From Bradyrhizobium canariense (lineage in GTDB: Bacteria > Pseudomonadota > Alphaproteobacteria > Rhizobiales > Xanthobacteraceae), in the NCBI RefSeq assembly GCF_018130465.1, contig NZ_JAFCKJ010000002.1, positions 496,001-560,000 of the forward strand: 64,000 nt of DNA, read 5' to 3'. Below the pieces are notes generated by a model. That model was given only the letters and a program-made list of their open reading frames with translations. It was not told the DNA's origin and made no database searches. Shown piece by piece: positions 8,067 to 16,965 of this stretch (positions are counted from its first letter, which is position 1; the number at the start of each line of letters is the position of its first letter). Made by a program: the position numbers and the translations under genes.

Positions 8067-9494
8067 ATGCATCAAACCGTCACAAAACAAGTCGATTCGT
8101 CGCGCCGCTGGGGAGTGCTGGCGATCGTCGTCGCTGCTCAATTCATGTTTGGCGTCGACGCCTTCATCGTGAACGTCGCCATTCCCACCATCGCGGTCGA
8201 CCTGCATGCGACGCCGGCGCAGATCGAATCCGTCATCGCGATCTACCTGATCGCCTATGCCACGCTGGTCGTCACCGGCGGCCGGCTCGGCGACATTCAC
8301 GGCACCAGGAACGTGTTCCTGGCTGGCCTGCTCGGCTTCACCCTGACGTCGCTGTGGTGCGGACTGGCGCAATCCGGCGCAGAGTTGATCATCGCGCGGT
8401 TGACGCAGGGGGCCTCCGCCGCGCTGATGGTGCCGCAGGTGCTGGCGACGCTGCATCTCCTGTTTACCGATGAATCGCGCAACCGTGCCTTCGCCATCTA
8501 CGGCATCGTGCTGGGGCTCGCGGGTGCCGCGGGCTTCCTGCTCGGCGGTCTCCTGGTCACGATCGATCTCGCCGGCACCGGCTGGCGCTCGGTGTTCTTC
8601 GTCAATGTGCCGTGCGGTCTCGTCATCGCGGCCGTGGCCTGGCGCATCATGCCCTCGGCGCCGCAGCGCGCCGGCACGCGGCTCGATATCACGGGCAGCA
8701 TCGTCCTGTTCGCCGGATTGCTGTGCATGATCGGTCCGCTGCTGTTCGGTCACGATGTCGGCTGGGCACCGTGGCTGTGGGTGGTGATGGCGATCGGCGC
8801 TGCGATCCTCCTGGCATTCCCAAAACTGGAGCATGCGGTGGCACGCGCCGGCGGCATGCCGCTGATTGATCTCTCGCTGCTGACGGACGCCGCTTTTCTG
8901 CGCGGCCTTGGCGCGGCGTTCTTTTTCTTCGCTGCCAATCTCTCCTTCTATCTGGTCATGACGCTCTTCATGCAGCGTGCGCTGAAAATCCCGCCGCTCG
9001 CGGCCGGCATGGCCTTTATTCCGCTCGCGCTCGCTTTCGTCGTGGCCTCGCGCCATAGCGGCGCACGGGCGCGCCATCGCGGCACCAGGGTCTTGATCGA
9101 AGGCTGCGCGCTTCAGATCGCGGGCCTCGCGGCGCTTGCGTTTGTCGCGTTCTCTGTCGACGCGCCGTCTGCGCTCCTGCTCGCGCTCACCATGATCGTC
9201 TTCGGCTACGGTCAGGGCCTGGTGATGGCGCCGCTCTCCGGCGCGGTGCTCTCGACGGTAAGGCCGGCGGCCGCAGGTTCTGCCTCCGGCATGTACGGCA
9301 CCACGGCGCAGATCGGTAATGCGGCCGGAGTGGCCGCAATCGGCGCGGTGTTCTTCGCCGTCGAAGCCGTGCAATCATCGCGCGCAGGATTTCTCGTCTC
9401 GCTCGCGCTGTTTGTGACATTAATCATGATCTGCGCCGCATTCCTGGCGTGGATGCGCCCGCGCTTCTGCACGAAGTTGAGGCATTGCGGTTAA
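8067..9494 (+). CDS. MFS transporter, DHA2-like multidrug exporter
   Basis: A 475-residue protein with about 13-14 hydrophobic helices. It begins RRWGVLAIVVAAQFMFGVD and carries the DHA2-type motif AIPTIAVDLHAT and the loop GGRLGDIHGTRN (motif A). These proton antiporters export drugs or metabolites. ATG 8067 is preceded by GAAGG at about 12 nt; an in-frame upstream ATG at 7959 would add 36 polar residues and overlap the divergent sthA start region, so I prefer the shorter form. No membrane fusion partner gene is adjacent, unlike the EmrAB pair later in the window. Confidence 0.85.
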   Translation: MHQTVTKQVDSSRRWGVLAIVVAAQFMFGVDAFIVNVAIPTIAVDLHATPAQIESVIAIYLIAYATLVVTGGRLGDIHGTRNVFLAGLLGFTLTSLWCGLAQSGAELIIARLTQGASAALMVPQVLATLHLLFTDESRNRAFAIYGIVLGLAGAAGFLLGGLLVTIDLAGTGWRSVFFVNVPCGLVIAAVAWRIMPSAPQRAGTRLDITGSIVLFAGLLCMIGPLLFGHDVGWAPWLWVVMAIGAAILLAFPKLEHAVARAGGMPLIDLSLLTDAAFLRGLGAAFFFFAANLSFYLVMTLFMQRALKIPPLAAGMAFIPLALAFVVASRHSGARARHRGTRVLIEGCALQIAGLAALAFVAFSVDAPSALLLALTMIVFGYGQGLVMAPLSGAVLSTVRPAAAGSASGMYGTTAQIGNAAGVAAIGAVFFAVEAVQSSRAGFLVSLALFVTLIMICAAFLAWMRPRFCTKLRHCG

Positions 9495-9540
9495 TACGTG
9501 CGGATTTCTGCAGGTTCTCCTGCGATTTAGCACCTCATCG

Positions 9541-9559
9541 ACCGCACACGGTCTTTTTA
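9541..9559 (+). terminator. probable intrinsic terminator after the MFS gene
   Basis: GACCG (9541-9545), loop CACA, CGGTC (9550-9554) followed by five T, then ATTTT. The stem is short but exact and lies 46 nt past the MFS stop. Confidence 0.5.
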
Positions 9560-9621
9560 TTTTGCACTGCAGCAACTATTTGGTTTGGGTGGACGTTGAA
9601 CGTCGCCTGCCAGGAGTTGCC

Positions 9622-10788
9622 GTGTCGTTAACCAGAAATGTCGATCTCTTGAGACGTCTGCCCAAGCTGGACGGATTGCGCTTCGCCGAGTTTGGCCGGA
9701 GCGCCGATGCGTCCAGTCCGTTGGAAGAGGTTACGGGCTTCGGTGACAATCCCGGCAATCTGCGCCTGTTGGCGTTCGTGCCGCCGCAATTGCAGAAGCC
9801 GCGCGCGCTCGTCGTCGTGCTGCACGGCTGCGGTCAGACCGCAGCAAGCTACGACCTCGGTGCCGGATGGTCGACGCTCGCCGAGCACTACGGCTTTGCG
9901 CTGTTGATGCCCGAGCAGCAGCGCATCAACAACGGCAACACCTGCTTCAACTGGTTCAATCCGGAAGACACGGCACGGGACAGCGGCGAGGCGCGTTCGA
10001 TTCGCGAGATGATCGCGCACATGATCGAAACGCACCGCGTCGATCCCCGGCGCATCTTCATCACGGGACTGTCGGCCGGTGGCGGCATGACGTCGGTGAT
10101 GCTCGCGACCTACCCTGAAGTCTTCGCGGCCGGTGCGGTCATCGCGGGACTTCCCTACGGCATCGCGACGAATCTGCGCGAGGCGCTCGACGGCATGTTT
10201 CATTCCCCGGCGCGGCCAGCGCGCGAACTTGGCGATCTGGTGCGGCGGGCCTCGAATCATCGCGGGCCCTGGCCGAAGATGTCGGTATGGCACGGCAGCG
10301 CCGATCGCACCGTCAATCCCGGCAACGCCAACGAGATCGTCAAGCAGTGGCTCGATCTGCACGACCTGCCCGACGTGCCGATGGCGGAAACCAATATCGA
10401 CGGTTATCCGCGCCAGGCCTGGTGGAACAAGGACGGCGAGACTCTCGTCGAGTCCTACGCCATCACCGACATGGCACACGGCACGCCGCTCGGCCTTGCC
10501 GACAACGACCAGCGCTATGGCGTGGAAGGCGCGTTCCTGATCGAGGCCGGCATCTCCTCGTCCTATCACATCGCGAAATTCTTCGGCCTCACCGGCTGGA
10601 TTCCCGACGCGGCGAAGAAGGCCGAGGCAAAGCCGACGCCCGCCCGCTCGCCCGCGCCGCATCTGGCACGCTCGATCCGCGCCGCGATCGCCGAAGAGCC
10701 GGCCGAGCCGAAGCGCGAGGAGGCCGGCGGCTTCGATCTCGGCCAGATCATCACGCGCGCGCTCACGGCTGCGGGATTGATGAAATAA
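9622..10788 (+). CDS. PHB depolymerase-family esterase (alpha/beta hydrolase)
   Basis: A 388-residue serine hydrolase of the poly(3-hydroxybutyrate) depolymerase / feruloyl esterase family. An oxyanion-hole motif VVLHGCGQ is followed by FNWFNPEDTARDSGEA and the lipase box GLSAGGG with Ser151. A charged, proline/alanine-rich tail follows residue 330. I prefer the GTG start at 9622 because CAGGAG lies 6 nt upstream; the in-frame ATG at 9562 would add 20 residues and has no such site. No clear signal peptide is seen, so cytoplasmic location is possible. It is not the same family as the Cys-type PhaZ encoded at 21056. Confidence 0.88.
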   Translation: MSLTRNVDLLRRLPKLDGLRFAEFGRSADASSPLEEVTGFGDNPGNLRLLAFVPPQLQKPRALVVVLHGCGQTAASYDLGAGWSTLAEHYGFALLMPEQQRINNGNTCFNWFNPEDTARDSGEARSIREMIAHMIETHRVDPRRIFITGLSAGGGMTSVMLATYPEVFAAGAVIAGLPYGIATNLREALDGMFHSPARPARELGDLVRRASNHRGPWPKMSVWHGSADRTVNPGNANEIVKQWLDLHDLPDVPMAETNIDGYPRQAWWNKDGETLVESYAITDMAHGTPLGLADNDQRYGVEGAFLIEAGISSSYHIAKFFGLTGWIPDAAKKAEAKPTPARSPAPHLARSIRAAIAEEPAEPKREEAGGFDLGQIITRALTAAGLMK

Positions 10789-10789
10789 C

Positions 10790-11092
10790 TCAGGCCGTCG
10801 CGCCGATCCATTCGATCGGCGTCGCCGTCACCTCGCCCCCGGCGACCTTGCGCGTCATCTCCTGATAGGCCTTGAAGAACTCCCGCGATTGCAGCGCTTT
10901 TTGCGCGGCATCGTCGCTGACGCTGGCGAGATGAAAATAGTTGCCGTCGTCGCGGTTCTTCAGGACACGATAGCCGATCCGTCCTTTCAGCTCCGGATCG
11001 CCGTCGATTGCCTTGATGAAGCGGCCGACCTCCTGGTGCCAGGCCTCCGTCGTGCCGTTCTTGAATTCGTACCGGATCATGAAGTGCTTCAT
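10790..11092 (-). CDS. small ABM-like alpha/beta barrel protein, function unknown
   Basis: A complete 100-residue protein starting MKHFMIRYEFKNGT and ending near IEWIGATA. Its size, the alternating strand/helix pattern and the phrase RDDGNYFHLASVSD resemble dimeric ferredoxin-like barrel proteins (antibiotic biosynthesis monooxygenase or EthD types), a fold-level guess only. Its stop codon overlaps within two bases of the convergent esterase gene. It is transcribed divergently from the HxlR regulator at 11291, and two copies of AGTATGGAC lie in the shared promoter gap, so control by that regulator is plausible. Confidence 0.7.
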   Translation of the reverse strand: MKHFMIRYEFKNGTTEAWHQEVGRFIKAIDGDPELKGRIGYRVLKNRDDGNYFHLASVSDDAAQKALQSREFFKAYQEMTRKVAGGEVTATPIEWIGATA

Positions 11093-11150
11093 GGTGACGC
11101 TCCCTGTTCGCGTTGTGCGTCATCATCTGCGTGCTGGATGCGATCCTGCA

Positions 11151-11177
11151 AGTATGGACAAAATTGATAGTATGGAC
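11151..11177. promoter_or_regulatory. candidate HxlR operator: direct repeat AGTATGGAC
   Basis: AGTATGGAC occurs exactly at 11151-11159 and 11169-11177, 18 bp apart centre to centre, in an AT-rich patch between the divergent ABM-like and hxlR-type genes. The position suits an operator; protein binding is inferred. Confidence 0.45.
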
Positions 11178-11290
11178 TTTTTCGGCGTCGCTCCTATTCT
11201 CCCCCAAAGCGTTTTTTCGAGCGAAGTGGATGCCGGTTCGCGTGAAGAAAACGCGTCAAAACAAAAATGCTTGCGCATGGAGGAGACGAC

Positions 11291-11671
11291 ATGGCCAAGG
11301 AAAGGACAAAGGCGATTCCGGTGCGCAGCTGTCCCGTCGCGGCCTTTCAGAAGATGATCAGCGGCAAGTACAAGCTGCGCATCGTCTGGGACCTCAAGGA
11401 CGGCCCGCGCCGCTACGGCGAGATCAGGAGTGGCCTGCTGCGCGGCACGGAAGGCAGCGCCGAGATCACACCGCGCGTGCTGAGCCGCGAATTGAAGGCG
11501 CTGACAGAGAGCGGCCGGATCGATCGCAAGGATTTTGGCGAGGTGCCGCCGAAGGTCGAGTATCGCCTCACCCGCAAGGGCAAGAGCTTTGTGCCGGTCG
11601 TCGCCGCGATCCGTGACTGGGGCGACCGCAACCTGAGCCAGCCCGCGGCTCTGGCGGACGCTGCCGAGTAA
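11291..11671 (+). CDS. HxlR-family winged-helix transcriptional regulator
   Basis: A 126-residue DNA-binding protein. The family pattern is clear: SCPVAAFQKMISGKYKLRIV, then ITPRVLSRELKALTESGRI (recognition helix region) and a wing with VEYRLTRKGKSF. The single Cys in SCPVA is the conserved N-terminal cysteine that several HxlR/YodB proteins use to sense electrophiles or oxidants. ATG 11291 has GGAGGAG directly upstream, deciding it over the in-frame ATG at 11267. The divergent neighbour at 10790-11092 is the natural target. Its stop is 3 nt from the convergent MBL gene. Confidence 0.88.
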   Translation: MAKERTKAIPVRSCPVAAFQKMISGKYKLRIVWDLKDGPRRYGEIRSGLLRGTEGSAEITPRVLSRELKALTESGRIDRKDFGEVPPKVEYRLTRKGKSFVPVVAAIRDWGDRNLSQPAALADAAE

Positions 11672-11674
11672 CGC

Positions 11675-12355
11675 TTACATCTCGCCGGTGATGAACGGAT
11701 TGGTCATCCGCTCCTGGCCGATGGTCGAGCCGGCGCCGTGGCCGCAGATGAAGCCGACATCGTCGCCGAGCGGCAGCAGCTTTGTCTTGATCGAGTCGAT
11801 CAGGGTCGCATGACTGCCGCCGGGCAGGTCGGTGCGTCCGACCGAGCCGGCGAACAGGACGTCGCCGACATGGGCGAAGCGCAGCTCCTTGTTGAAGAAC
11901 ACCACGCTGCCGGGCGAGTGGCCGGGGCAATGATAGATGTCGAACTGCAGGCCGCCGATCGCCACGGTATCGCCCTCGTCGAGCCAGCGATCGGGCGCAA
12001 AATTGCGCACGCCGGTCATGCCGAAGCGCGCGCCGCTTTCGACCACGTTGTCGAGCAGGAATTTGTCCGCGGCGTGCGGGCCTTCGATCGGCACCTTCAG
12101 CGCCTCGCGGAGTTCAGCCGCGCCGCCGACATGGTCGATATGGCCGTGAGTCAGCCAGATCTTCTCCACGGTGACGCCGGTCTGCTTGATCGCCTCCAGA
12201 ATTTTCGGCACGTCCCCGCCGGGATCGATCACCACGGCCTTTTTGCCGGGCTCGTCCCAGATGATGGTGCAGTTCTGCTCGAACAGCGTCACGGGGACGA
12301 TGATCGCGCCCGCCTTGGCTTGTTGAGCCTCTTGGCTATCGTTTTGCTCGGTCAT
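11675..12355 (-). CDS. metallo-beta-lactamase-fold hydrolase, glyoxalase II-like
   Basis: A 226-residue cytosolic MBL hydrolase. The metal site motif THGHIDH supplies His70, His72, Asp74 and His75; further ligands are expected at GHSPGS and in FAHVGDVLFAGSVGR, and the C-terminal CGHGAGSTIGQER is typical of the YcbL/GloB-like group. The family hydrolyses thioesters such as lactoylglutathione or persulfide substrates; which one applies is not visible. Start is taken at ATG 12355 (MTEQNDS), with ATG 12382 as an alternative adding nine residues. Confidence 0.88.
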   Translation of the reverse strand: MTEQNDSQEAQQAKAGAIIVPVTLFEQNCTIIWDEPGKKAVVIDPGGDVPKILEAIKQTGVTVEKIWLTHGHIDHVGGAAELREALKVPIEGPHAADKFLLDNVVESGARFGMTGVRNFAPDRWLDEGDTVAIGGLQFDIYHCPGHSPGSVVFFNKELRFAHVGDVLFAGSVGRTDLPGGSHATLIDSIKTKLLPLGDDVGFICGHGAGSTIGQERMTNPFITGEM

Positions 12356-12530
12356 GGGGCTCACAATGCCGATTTTTGCCATGTCGCCAAGCAAAAGATT
12401 TGCCCCTCGGGCCCGGAACAGCCGCACGGGCCGTCACACGGCCGTCCCAATTCGCCTGCTGGTTTGAACCCGGGACGTTGCTTCCGCGTTCTCTCGCGCG
12501 GGATGCAGATTTTTGGATGGGTTTTCCAGC

Positions 12531-14129
12531 ATGGCTCAGGGCGGCAATTGGTGGCGCGACGGCATTTTCTATCAGGTCTATCCGCGCTCCTTTCAGGATT
12601 CGAACGGGGACGGGGTCGGCGATCTCGCCGGCATTTTGCAGCGGCTACCTTATGTGAAATCGCTCGGCGTCGACGCGATCTGGCTGTCGCCGATCTTCCC
12701 CTCGCCGATGGCCGATTTCGGCTACGACATCTCCGACTATACCGGCATCGAGCCGCTGTTCGGCACGATGGAGGATTTCGATGCGCTGCTTGCGGCCGCG
12801 CACGACAACGGCCTCAAGCTGATCCTCGACCTCGTGCCCAACCACACCTCGGACCAGCATCCCTGGTTTGTCGAGAGCCGCTCCTCGCGCGACAATCCCA
12901 AACGCGACTGGTACATCTGGCGCGACCCGGGCGAGGGTGGCGGCGTGCCGAACAATTGGCTGTCCGAGTTCGGCGGCAGCGCGTGGCAGTTCGACGAGAC
13001 CACGGGGCAATACTACTACCATGCCTTCCTCGCCCAGCAGCCGGACCTCAACTGGCGCAACCCCGATGTCCGCGCGGCGATCTACGACGTGATGCGGTTC
13101 TGGCTGGAGCGAGGCGTCGACGGCTTTCGCGTCGACGTGATCTGGCACCTGATCAAGGACGCCGACTTCCGCGACAATCCGCAGAACCCGCATTATGTCG
13201 AGGGCCGGCCGCCGAACGAAAGGATTCTCACGCAATATTCCACCGACCAGCCGGAGGTGCACGACGTCATCGCCGAGATGCGGCGCGTCACGGATGCGTA
13301 TGACGCGCGCGTGCTGATCGGCGAGATCTATCTGCCGCTGCATCGTCTCATGGCCTATTACGGCAACGATCTCACCGGCGCGCAGATGCCGTTCAATTTC
13401 GCGCTGCTCTCGACCTTCTGGAGCGCGCGTTCGATCGAGAACATCATCGAGGATTACGAGAAGGCGCTGCCCAAAGGCGCCTGGCCGAACTGGGTGCTCG
13501 GCAATCACGATCGTCCGCGGGTCGCGAGCCGCGTCGGACCGGAGCAGGCCCGCGTCGCCGCGATGCTGCTGCTGACGCTGCGCGGCACGCCGACGCTCTA
13601 TTACGGCGACGAGATCGGCATGCATCAGCTCGCCATTGCGCCCGAAGACGTGCGCGACCCCTTCGAGAAGAACGTGCCCGGCATCGGTGTCGGCCGCGAC
13701 GGCTGCCGCACGCCGATGCAGTGGGATTCCTCCAACTTCGGCGGCTTCTCGGACGTCAGGCCGTGGCTGCCGCTGCCGGAGGATCACATCCACGAGAACG
13801 TCGTCAATCTCGAAGTCGATTCACGCTCGATCCTCAGCCTCTACAAGCGCCTGATCGCGTTGCGGAAGGCGTGCCTGCCGCTGATCTCGGGCGACTATCA
13901 TCCGATCGCGGCGCAAGGCGATCTGCTGATCTATCGCCGCGAGGCCGAGGGCAGGGCGGTGATCGTTGTGCTCAATCTCGGCCCTGAACCGATCGCGGTC
14001 ACCACCAGCTCCATCCGCTTCGGGAGCGAGATTCTGCTGTCGACGTTTTTGGATCGCGAGGGGGAGCGGCTCGAAGGCGTACTGGATCTACGCGGCAATG
14101 AAGGCGTGGTGGTGATGCCGCCATCGTAG
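12531..14129 (+). CDS. GH13 alpha-glucosidase / oligo-1,6-glucosidase type
   Basis: A 532-residue glycoside hydrolase family 13 enzyme. It opens WWRDGIFYQVYPRSFQDSNGDG, the usual start of alpha-glucosidases. The nucleophile is Asp202 in GFRVDVIWH, the acid/base Glu265 in VLIGEIYLP, and the third acid lies in GNHDRPR (His326-Asp327). No signal peptide, so it likely acts on imported or internal alpha-glucosides in the cytosol. ATG 12531 is preferred over an in-frame ATG six codons upstream because the conserved sequence begins there. It converges with the treS-like gene at 14294, so the two are separate transcripts. Confidence 0.9.
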   Translation: MAQGGNWWRDGIFYQVYPRSFQDSNGDGVGDLAGILQRLPYVKSLGVDAIWLSPIFPSPMADFGYDISDYTGIEPLFGTMEDFDALLAAAHDNGLKLILDLVPNHTSDQHPWFVESRSSRDNPKRDWYIWRDPGEGGGVPNNWLSEFGGSAWQFDETTGQYYYHAFLAQQPDLNWRNPDVRAAIYDVMRFWLERGVDGFRVDVIWHLIKDADFRDNPQNPHYVEGRPPNERILTQYSTDQPEVHDVIAEMRRVTDAYDARVLIGEIYLPLHRLMAYYGNDLTGAQMPFNFALLSTFWSARSIENIIEDYEKALPKGAWPNWVLGNHDRPRVASRVGPEQARVAAMLLLTLRGTPTLYYGDEIGMHQLAIAPEDVRDPFEKNVPGIGVGRDGCRTPMQWDSSNFGGFSDVRPWLPLPEDHIHENVVNLEVDSRSILSLYKRLIALRKACLPLISGDYHPIAAQGDLLIYRREAEGRAVIVVLNLGPEPIAVTTSSIRFGSEILLSTFLDREGERLEGVLDLRGNEGVVVMPPS

Positions 14130-14275
14130 TCGTCCCGGCCTAGTGCGCCATTGCGCACGGGGGGCCGGGACCCATACCGCGTGATCTACCGATCGCGGTC
14201 GGGAGGAGTACCGAACGACGAATCTTCGTCAAACCATTTCCTGTGATTATGGGTCCCGGCCTTCGCCGGGACGAC
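14130..14275. repeat. palindromic intergenic repeat, GTCGTCCCGG family
   Basis: Arms GTCGTCCCGGCC... and ...GGCCTTCGCCGGGACGAC enclose an extra small hairpin GTGCGCCATTGCGCAC. It fills the gap between the two convergent GH13 genes and begins at the last base of the first stop codon. Confidence 0.8.
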
Positions 14276-14293
14276 ACTGGAATTGTGGCGACG

Positions 14294-15991
14294 CTATCCC
14301 GGATGCTTGTTACCCCGCACCGTCTCGTCGATATCACTCCGCTTCAGCAGATAGTCCAAGCCGCCGACGCGGTACCAGCGATAGCCGTAGGGCTCCAGCA
14401 CGATACGGTGTTGGCCGCGCTTGTCGGCGTGGCTGTGGTCTTCCGCGAGCAGGTTGATCAGGTGCTCGCCGGCGTCGCCAGGCAGTTGCACCGAGAACGC
14501 GGTCTCGCGCGGCTTTTCGTCGAGATTGTGCACGAACAGCACGGAATTGTTGCGCCAGTCGTAGCGCATGATGAACACGGCGGGATCCCGCGTCGGGATG
14601 ATCGCGAAATCGCCCCAGCCGATCTCGGGCACCTCCTTGCGCATGCGGACGATGCGCTCGGTCCAGTTCAGCATCGAGTTTGAATCGCGCCGCTGCTTTG
14701 CGACGTTGAGATGCTCGTAACCGTAAGGGCCCTTGTCGATGACCGGGCACGCCGGCTTGTCGCTCTTGGTGAAGCCGCCCTGCGGCTCGGTCGACCATTG
14801 CATCGGCGTGCGCGCGCAATTGCGTTCGGGCAGCGAAAGGTCGTCGCCCATCGCGATCTCGTCACCGTAGCGAATGACAGGCGTTCCCGGCAGCGTGCAC
14901 ATCAGGCTGTAGGCCAGCTCGAGCCGCCTGCGGTCGCCGCCCAGCATCGGTGCGAGGCGGCGGCGTATGCCGCGGTCGTAGAGCTGCATGTCCTTGTCCG
15001 GGCCGAAGCGCTTGAACACGACGTCGCGCTGCGCCTTGGTCAACCGGCCGAGATCGAGCTCGTCGTGATTACGCAGGAACAGGCCCCATTGCGCCGCGGC
15101 CGGCCGCGGCTTGGTCGCCTTCAGCGCCTTCGCCAGCGGACGCGCGTCGCCGGAGGCCAGCGCATAGAACAGGTTCTGGTTGACATGGAAGTTGAACATC
15201 ATGTGCATGCGGTCGCCATCGCTGCCGAAATATTCCATGTCGGTTTCCGGCAGCACATTGGCCTCGGCGAGAATGATCGCGTCGCCCTGCCGCCATTGCA
15301 GGAATTCGCGAAACGCGCGCAGCATGTCGTATTGCTCGACCGGTTTCCTGACCTTCGCGCCCTTGGTCGAGATCACGAATGGCACGGCATCCATGCGGAA
15401 GCCGGAGACGCCGAGCTGGATCCAGAAGCCCATGATCTTGAGGATCTCGGCCTGGACGTGCGGGTTCGAGGTGTTGAGATCGGGCTGGAAATCATAGAAG
15501 CGGTGGAAGAACCAGGCGCCGGCCTCCTTGTCGCGCGTCCAGGTCGACTTCTGCACGCCGGGAAACACCATGCCCTTGTTGGCGCCGGCCGGCTTCTTGT
15601 CGGACCACACATACCAGTCGCGATAAGGCGAATTCTTGTCGCGCCGCGCCTCCTTGAACCAGTGATGCTGATCCGACGTGTGGTTGACCACGAGATCAAT
15701 GATGACGCGGATGCCGCGCTGCTTGCAGCCATGGGTGAACTCGACGAAATCGCCCAGCGTGCCGTAGCGGGGATCGACGCTGTAATAGTCGGCGATGTCG
15801 TAGCCGTCGTCGCGCCCCGGCGAATTCTGGAACGGCATCAGCCAGATCGTGGTGATGCCGAGCCCGTGCAGATAGTCCAGCCGGCGCAGCAAGCCCTTGA
15901 AGTCGCCGATGCCGTCGCCGTTGGCGTCCATATAGGTGCCGACGGACAGGCAGTAGATCACGCCGTTCTTGTACCAGAGATCGTCGATCAT
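14294..15991 (-). CDS. GH13 alpha-amylase-family enzyme, trehalose synthase-like
   Basis: A 565-residue GH13 protein. It carries the TreS-like core NSPGRDDGYDIADYYSVDPR, a catalytic nucleophile Asp201 (GFRMDAVPF), acid/base Glu243 (LAEANVLP) and NHDE at 309-311. This resembles maltose alpha-D-glucosyltransferase (maltose to trehalose), but the C-terminal maltokinase domain found in some TreS fusions is absent and other GH13 subfamilies remain possible. ATG 15991 is chosen because the open frame upstream to 16255 runs through a palindromic repeat and is not protein-like. Trehalose would serve osmoprotection; that is inference. Confidence 0.85.
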   Translation of the reverse strand: MIDDLWYKNGVIYCLSVGTYMDANGDGIGDFKGLLRRLDYLHGLGITTIWLMPFQNSPGRDDGYDIADYYSVDPRYGTLGDFVEFTHGCKQRGIRVIIDLVVNHTSDQHHWFKEARRDKNSPYRDWYVWSDKKPAGANKGMVFPGVQKSTWTRDKEAGAWFFHRFYDFQPDLNTSNPHVQAEILKIMGFWIQLGVSGFRMDAVPFVISTKGAKVRKPVEQYDMLRAFREFLQWRQGDAIILAEANVLPETDMEYFGSDGDRMHMMFNFHVNQNLFYALASGDARPLAKALKATKPRPAAAQWGLFLRNHDELDLGRLTKAQRDVVFKRFGPDKDMQLYDRGIRRRLAPMLGGDRRRLELAYSLMCTLPGTPVIRYGDEIAMGDDLSLPERNCARTPMQWSTEPQGGFTKSDKPACPVIDKGPYGYEHLNVAKQRRDSNSMLNWTERIVRMRKEVPEIGWGDFAIIPTRDPAVFIMRYDWRNNSVLFVHNLDEKPRETAFSVQLPGDAGEHLINLLAEDHSHADKRGQHRIVLEPYGYRWYRVGGLDYLLKRSDIDETVRGNKHPG

Positions 15992-16071
15992 GCGCGAGCC
16001 GCCTCGATGGTCCGCCGAGGTGCGGCGGCTGCGTGATAAGTGCTTGGCGGAGGGGAGGTTCCGTACCCCGC

Positions 16072-16206
16072 CGTCGTCCTGGACAAGCGAAGCGCTGATC
16101 CAGGACCCATTACCCCAGGGAGAAGTTTGGCGAAGACGGGTGGCGAGCAGCTCGCGCGACAACAACCTCTTGGGGTAATGGGTCCTGGCTTTCGCCAGGA
16201 CGACGA
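16072..16206. repeat. palindromic intergenic repeat, CGTCGTCCTGGACAAGCG variant
   Basis: Left arm CGTCGTCCTGG...CCAGGACCCATTACCCC and right arm GGGGTAATGGGTCCTGG...CCAGGACGACG are inverted. It is a variant of the GTCGTCCCGG family and lies between the divergent treS-like and mmcB genes, so it may sit within both promoter regions. Confidence 0.7.
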
Positions 16207-16232
16207 CGGAGGAATCGGCTAAACTCTTCCCC

Positions 16233-16724
16233 ATGGACAACGCCGCCCGCAACATCGCCCTCGTGCCGCCGCCGGACCGCCGTCAGTCCGAGACGGCGCT
16301 GGCGATCGCGCGCGGCACGGCGCGGCTGCTGCGGTCGCTCGGCTTCACCTGCATCAGCGAATTGCCGCTACCGTCGGGCCGGCGTGCAGATCTCGTGGCG
16401 CTGAACGAGCGCGGCGAGATCTGGATCGTCGAGATCAAGTCGTCGGTGGAGGATCTGCGCGCCGACCAGAAGTGGCAGGAGTATCGCGCCCATTGCGACC
16501 GGCTGTTCTTCGCCTTCACGCAGGACCTGCCTTGCGAGATCTTTCCGCAAGACACCGGCCTGATCATCGCGGATGCCTATGGCGCGCACCTGCAGTGCGA
16601 GGCGCCCGAGCACAAGCTCGCTGCGGCCACGCGCAAGCAGATGACGGTGCGATTCGCGATGGCGGCGGGCTTGCGGATCAACCGGCTGGTCGATCCGCAG
16701 GGACACGCGGAGTTCTGGGAGTAG
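16233..16724 (+). CDS. mmcB: MmcB-family DNA repair protein, PD-(D/E)XK nuclease fold
   Basis: A 163-residue protein matching the alphaproteobacterial MmcB family (mitomycin C resistance). The nuclease core is visible: Asp53 in GRRADLVAL and the E-x-K pair Glu67/Lys69 in IWIVEIKSS, as expected for a PD-(D/E)XK endonuclease. A helix ATRKQMTVRFAMAAGLRINR ends the conserved part. In Caulobacter the family takes part in damage tolerance. I looked for a GTTC-N7-GTTC LexA box upstream and found none. The upstream GGAGG is about 20 nt from ATG, too far to be a good Shine-Dalgarno, so the start is moderately sure. Confidence 0.85.
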   Translation: MDNAARNIALVPPPDRRQSETALAIARGTARLLRSLGFTCISELPLPSGRRADLVALNERGEIWIVEIKSSVEDLRADQKWQEYRAHCDRLFFAFTQDLPCEIFPQDTGLIIADAYGAHLQCEAPEHKLAAATRKQMTVRFAMAAGLRINRLVDPQGHAEFWE

Positions 16725-16965
16725 GTTCGCGTGCCTCTTACCGGCGGCCGTGCACGTCCGGGCTACTCCGATCAGCGGCCGTGCCCGGTGCCGGTTCCAC
16801 TCGCCGAGTGCCATAAGCGACGTTGCGGGATTGTTCTGGTAAGTGAGTATGGGGTCGCGTTCTGAACATAAAGCCGGAGCACACTGTCGCCATCGCCGCC
16901 CGTTGTTGGCTGTTATCGGTGACAGAGAGTGCTGCATGCTCCCGCCTCATCAAGGAGCGTCGGCC

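Noticed and set aside
7527-9374. 615-codon minus-strand open frame antisense to the MFS gene
   Set aside because: Highly charged (Arg, Glu, His), low-complexity composition; the plus-strand MFS frame has clear motifs.
11738-13303. 521-codon plus-strand open frame
   Set aside because: Crosses from antisense of the MBL gene into another frame of the GH13 gene; no coherent domain.
16190-16232. LexA (SOS) box ahead of mmcB
   Set aside because: No GTTC-N7-GTTC in the leader.
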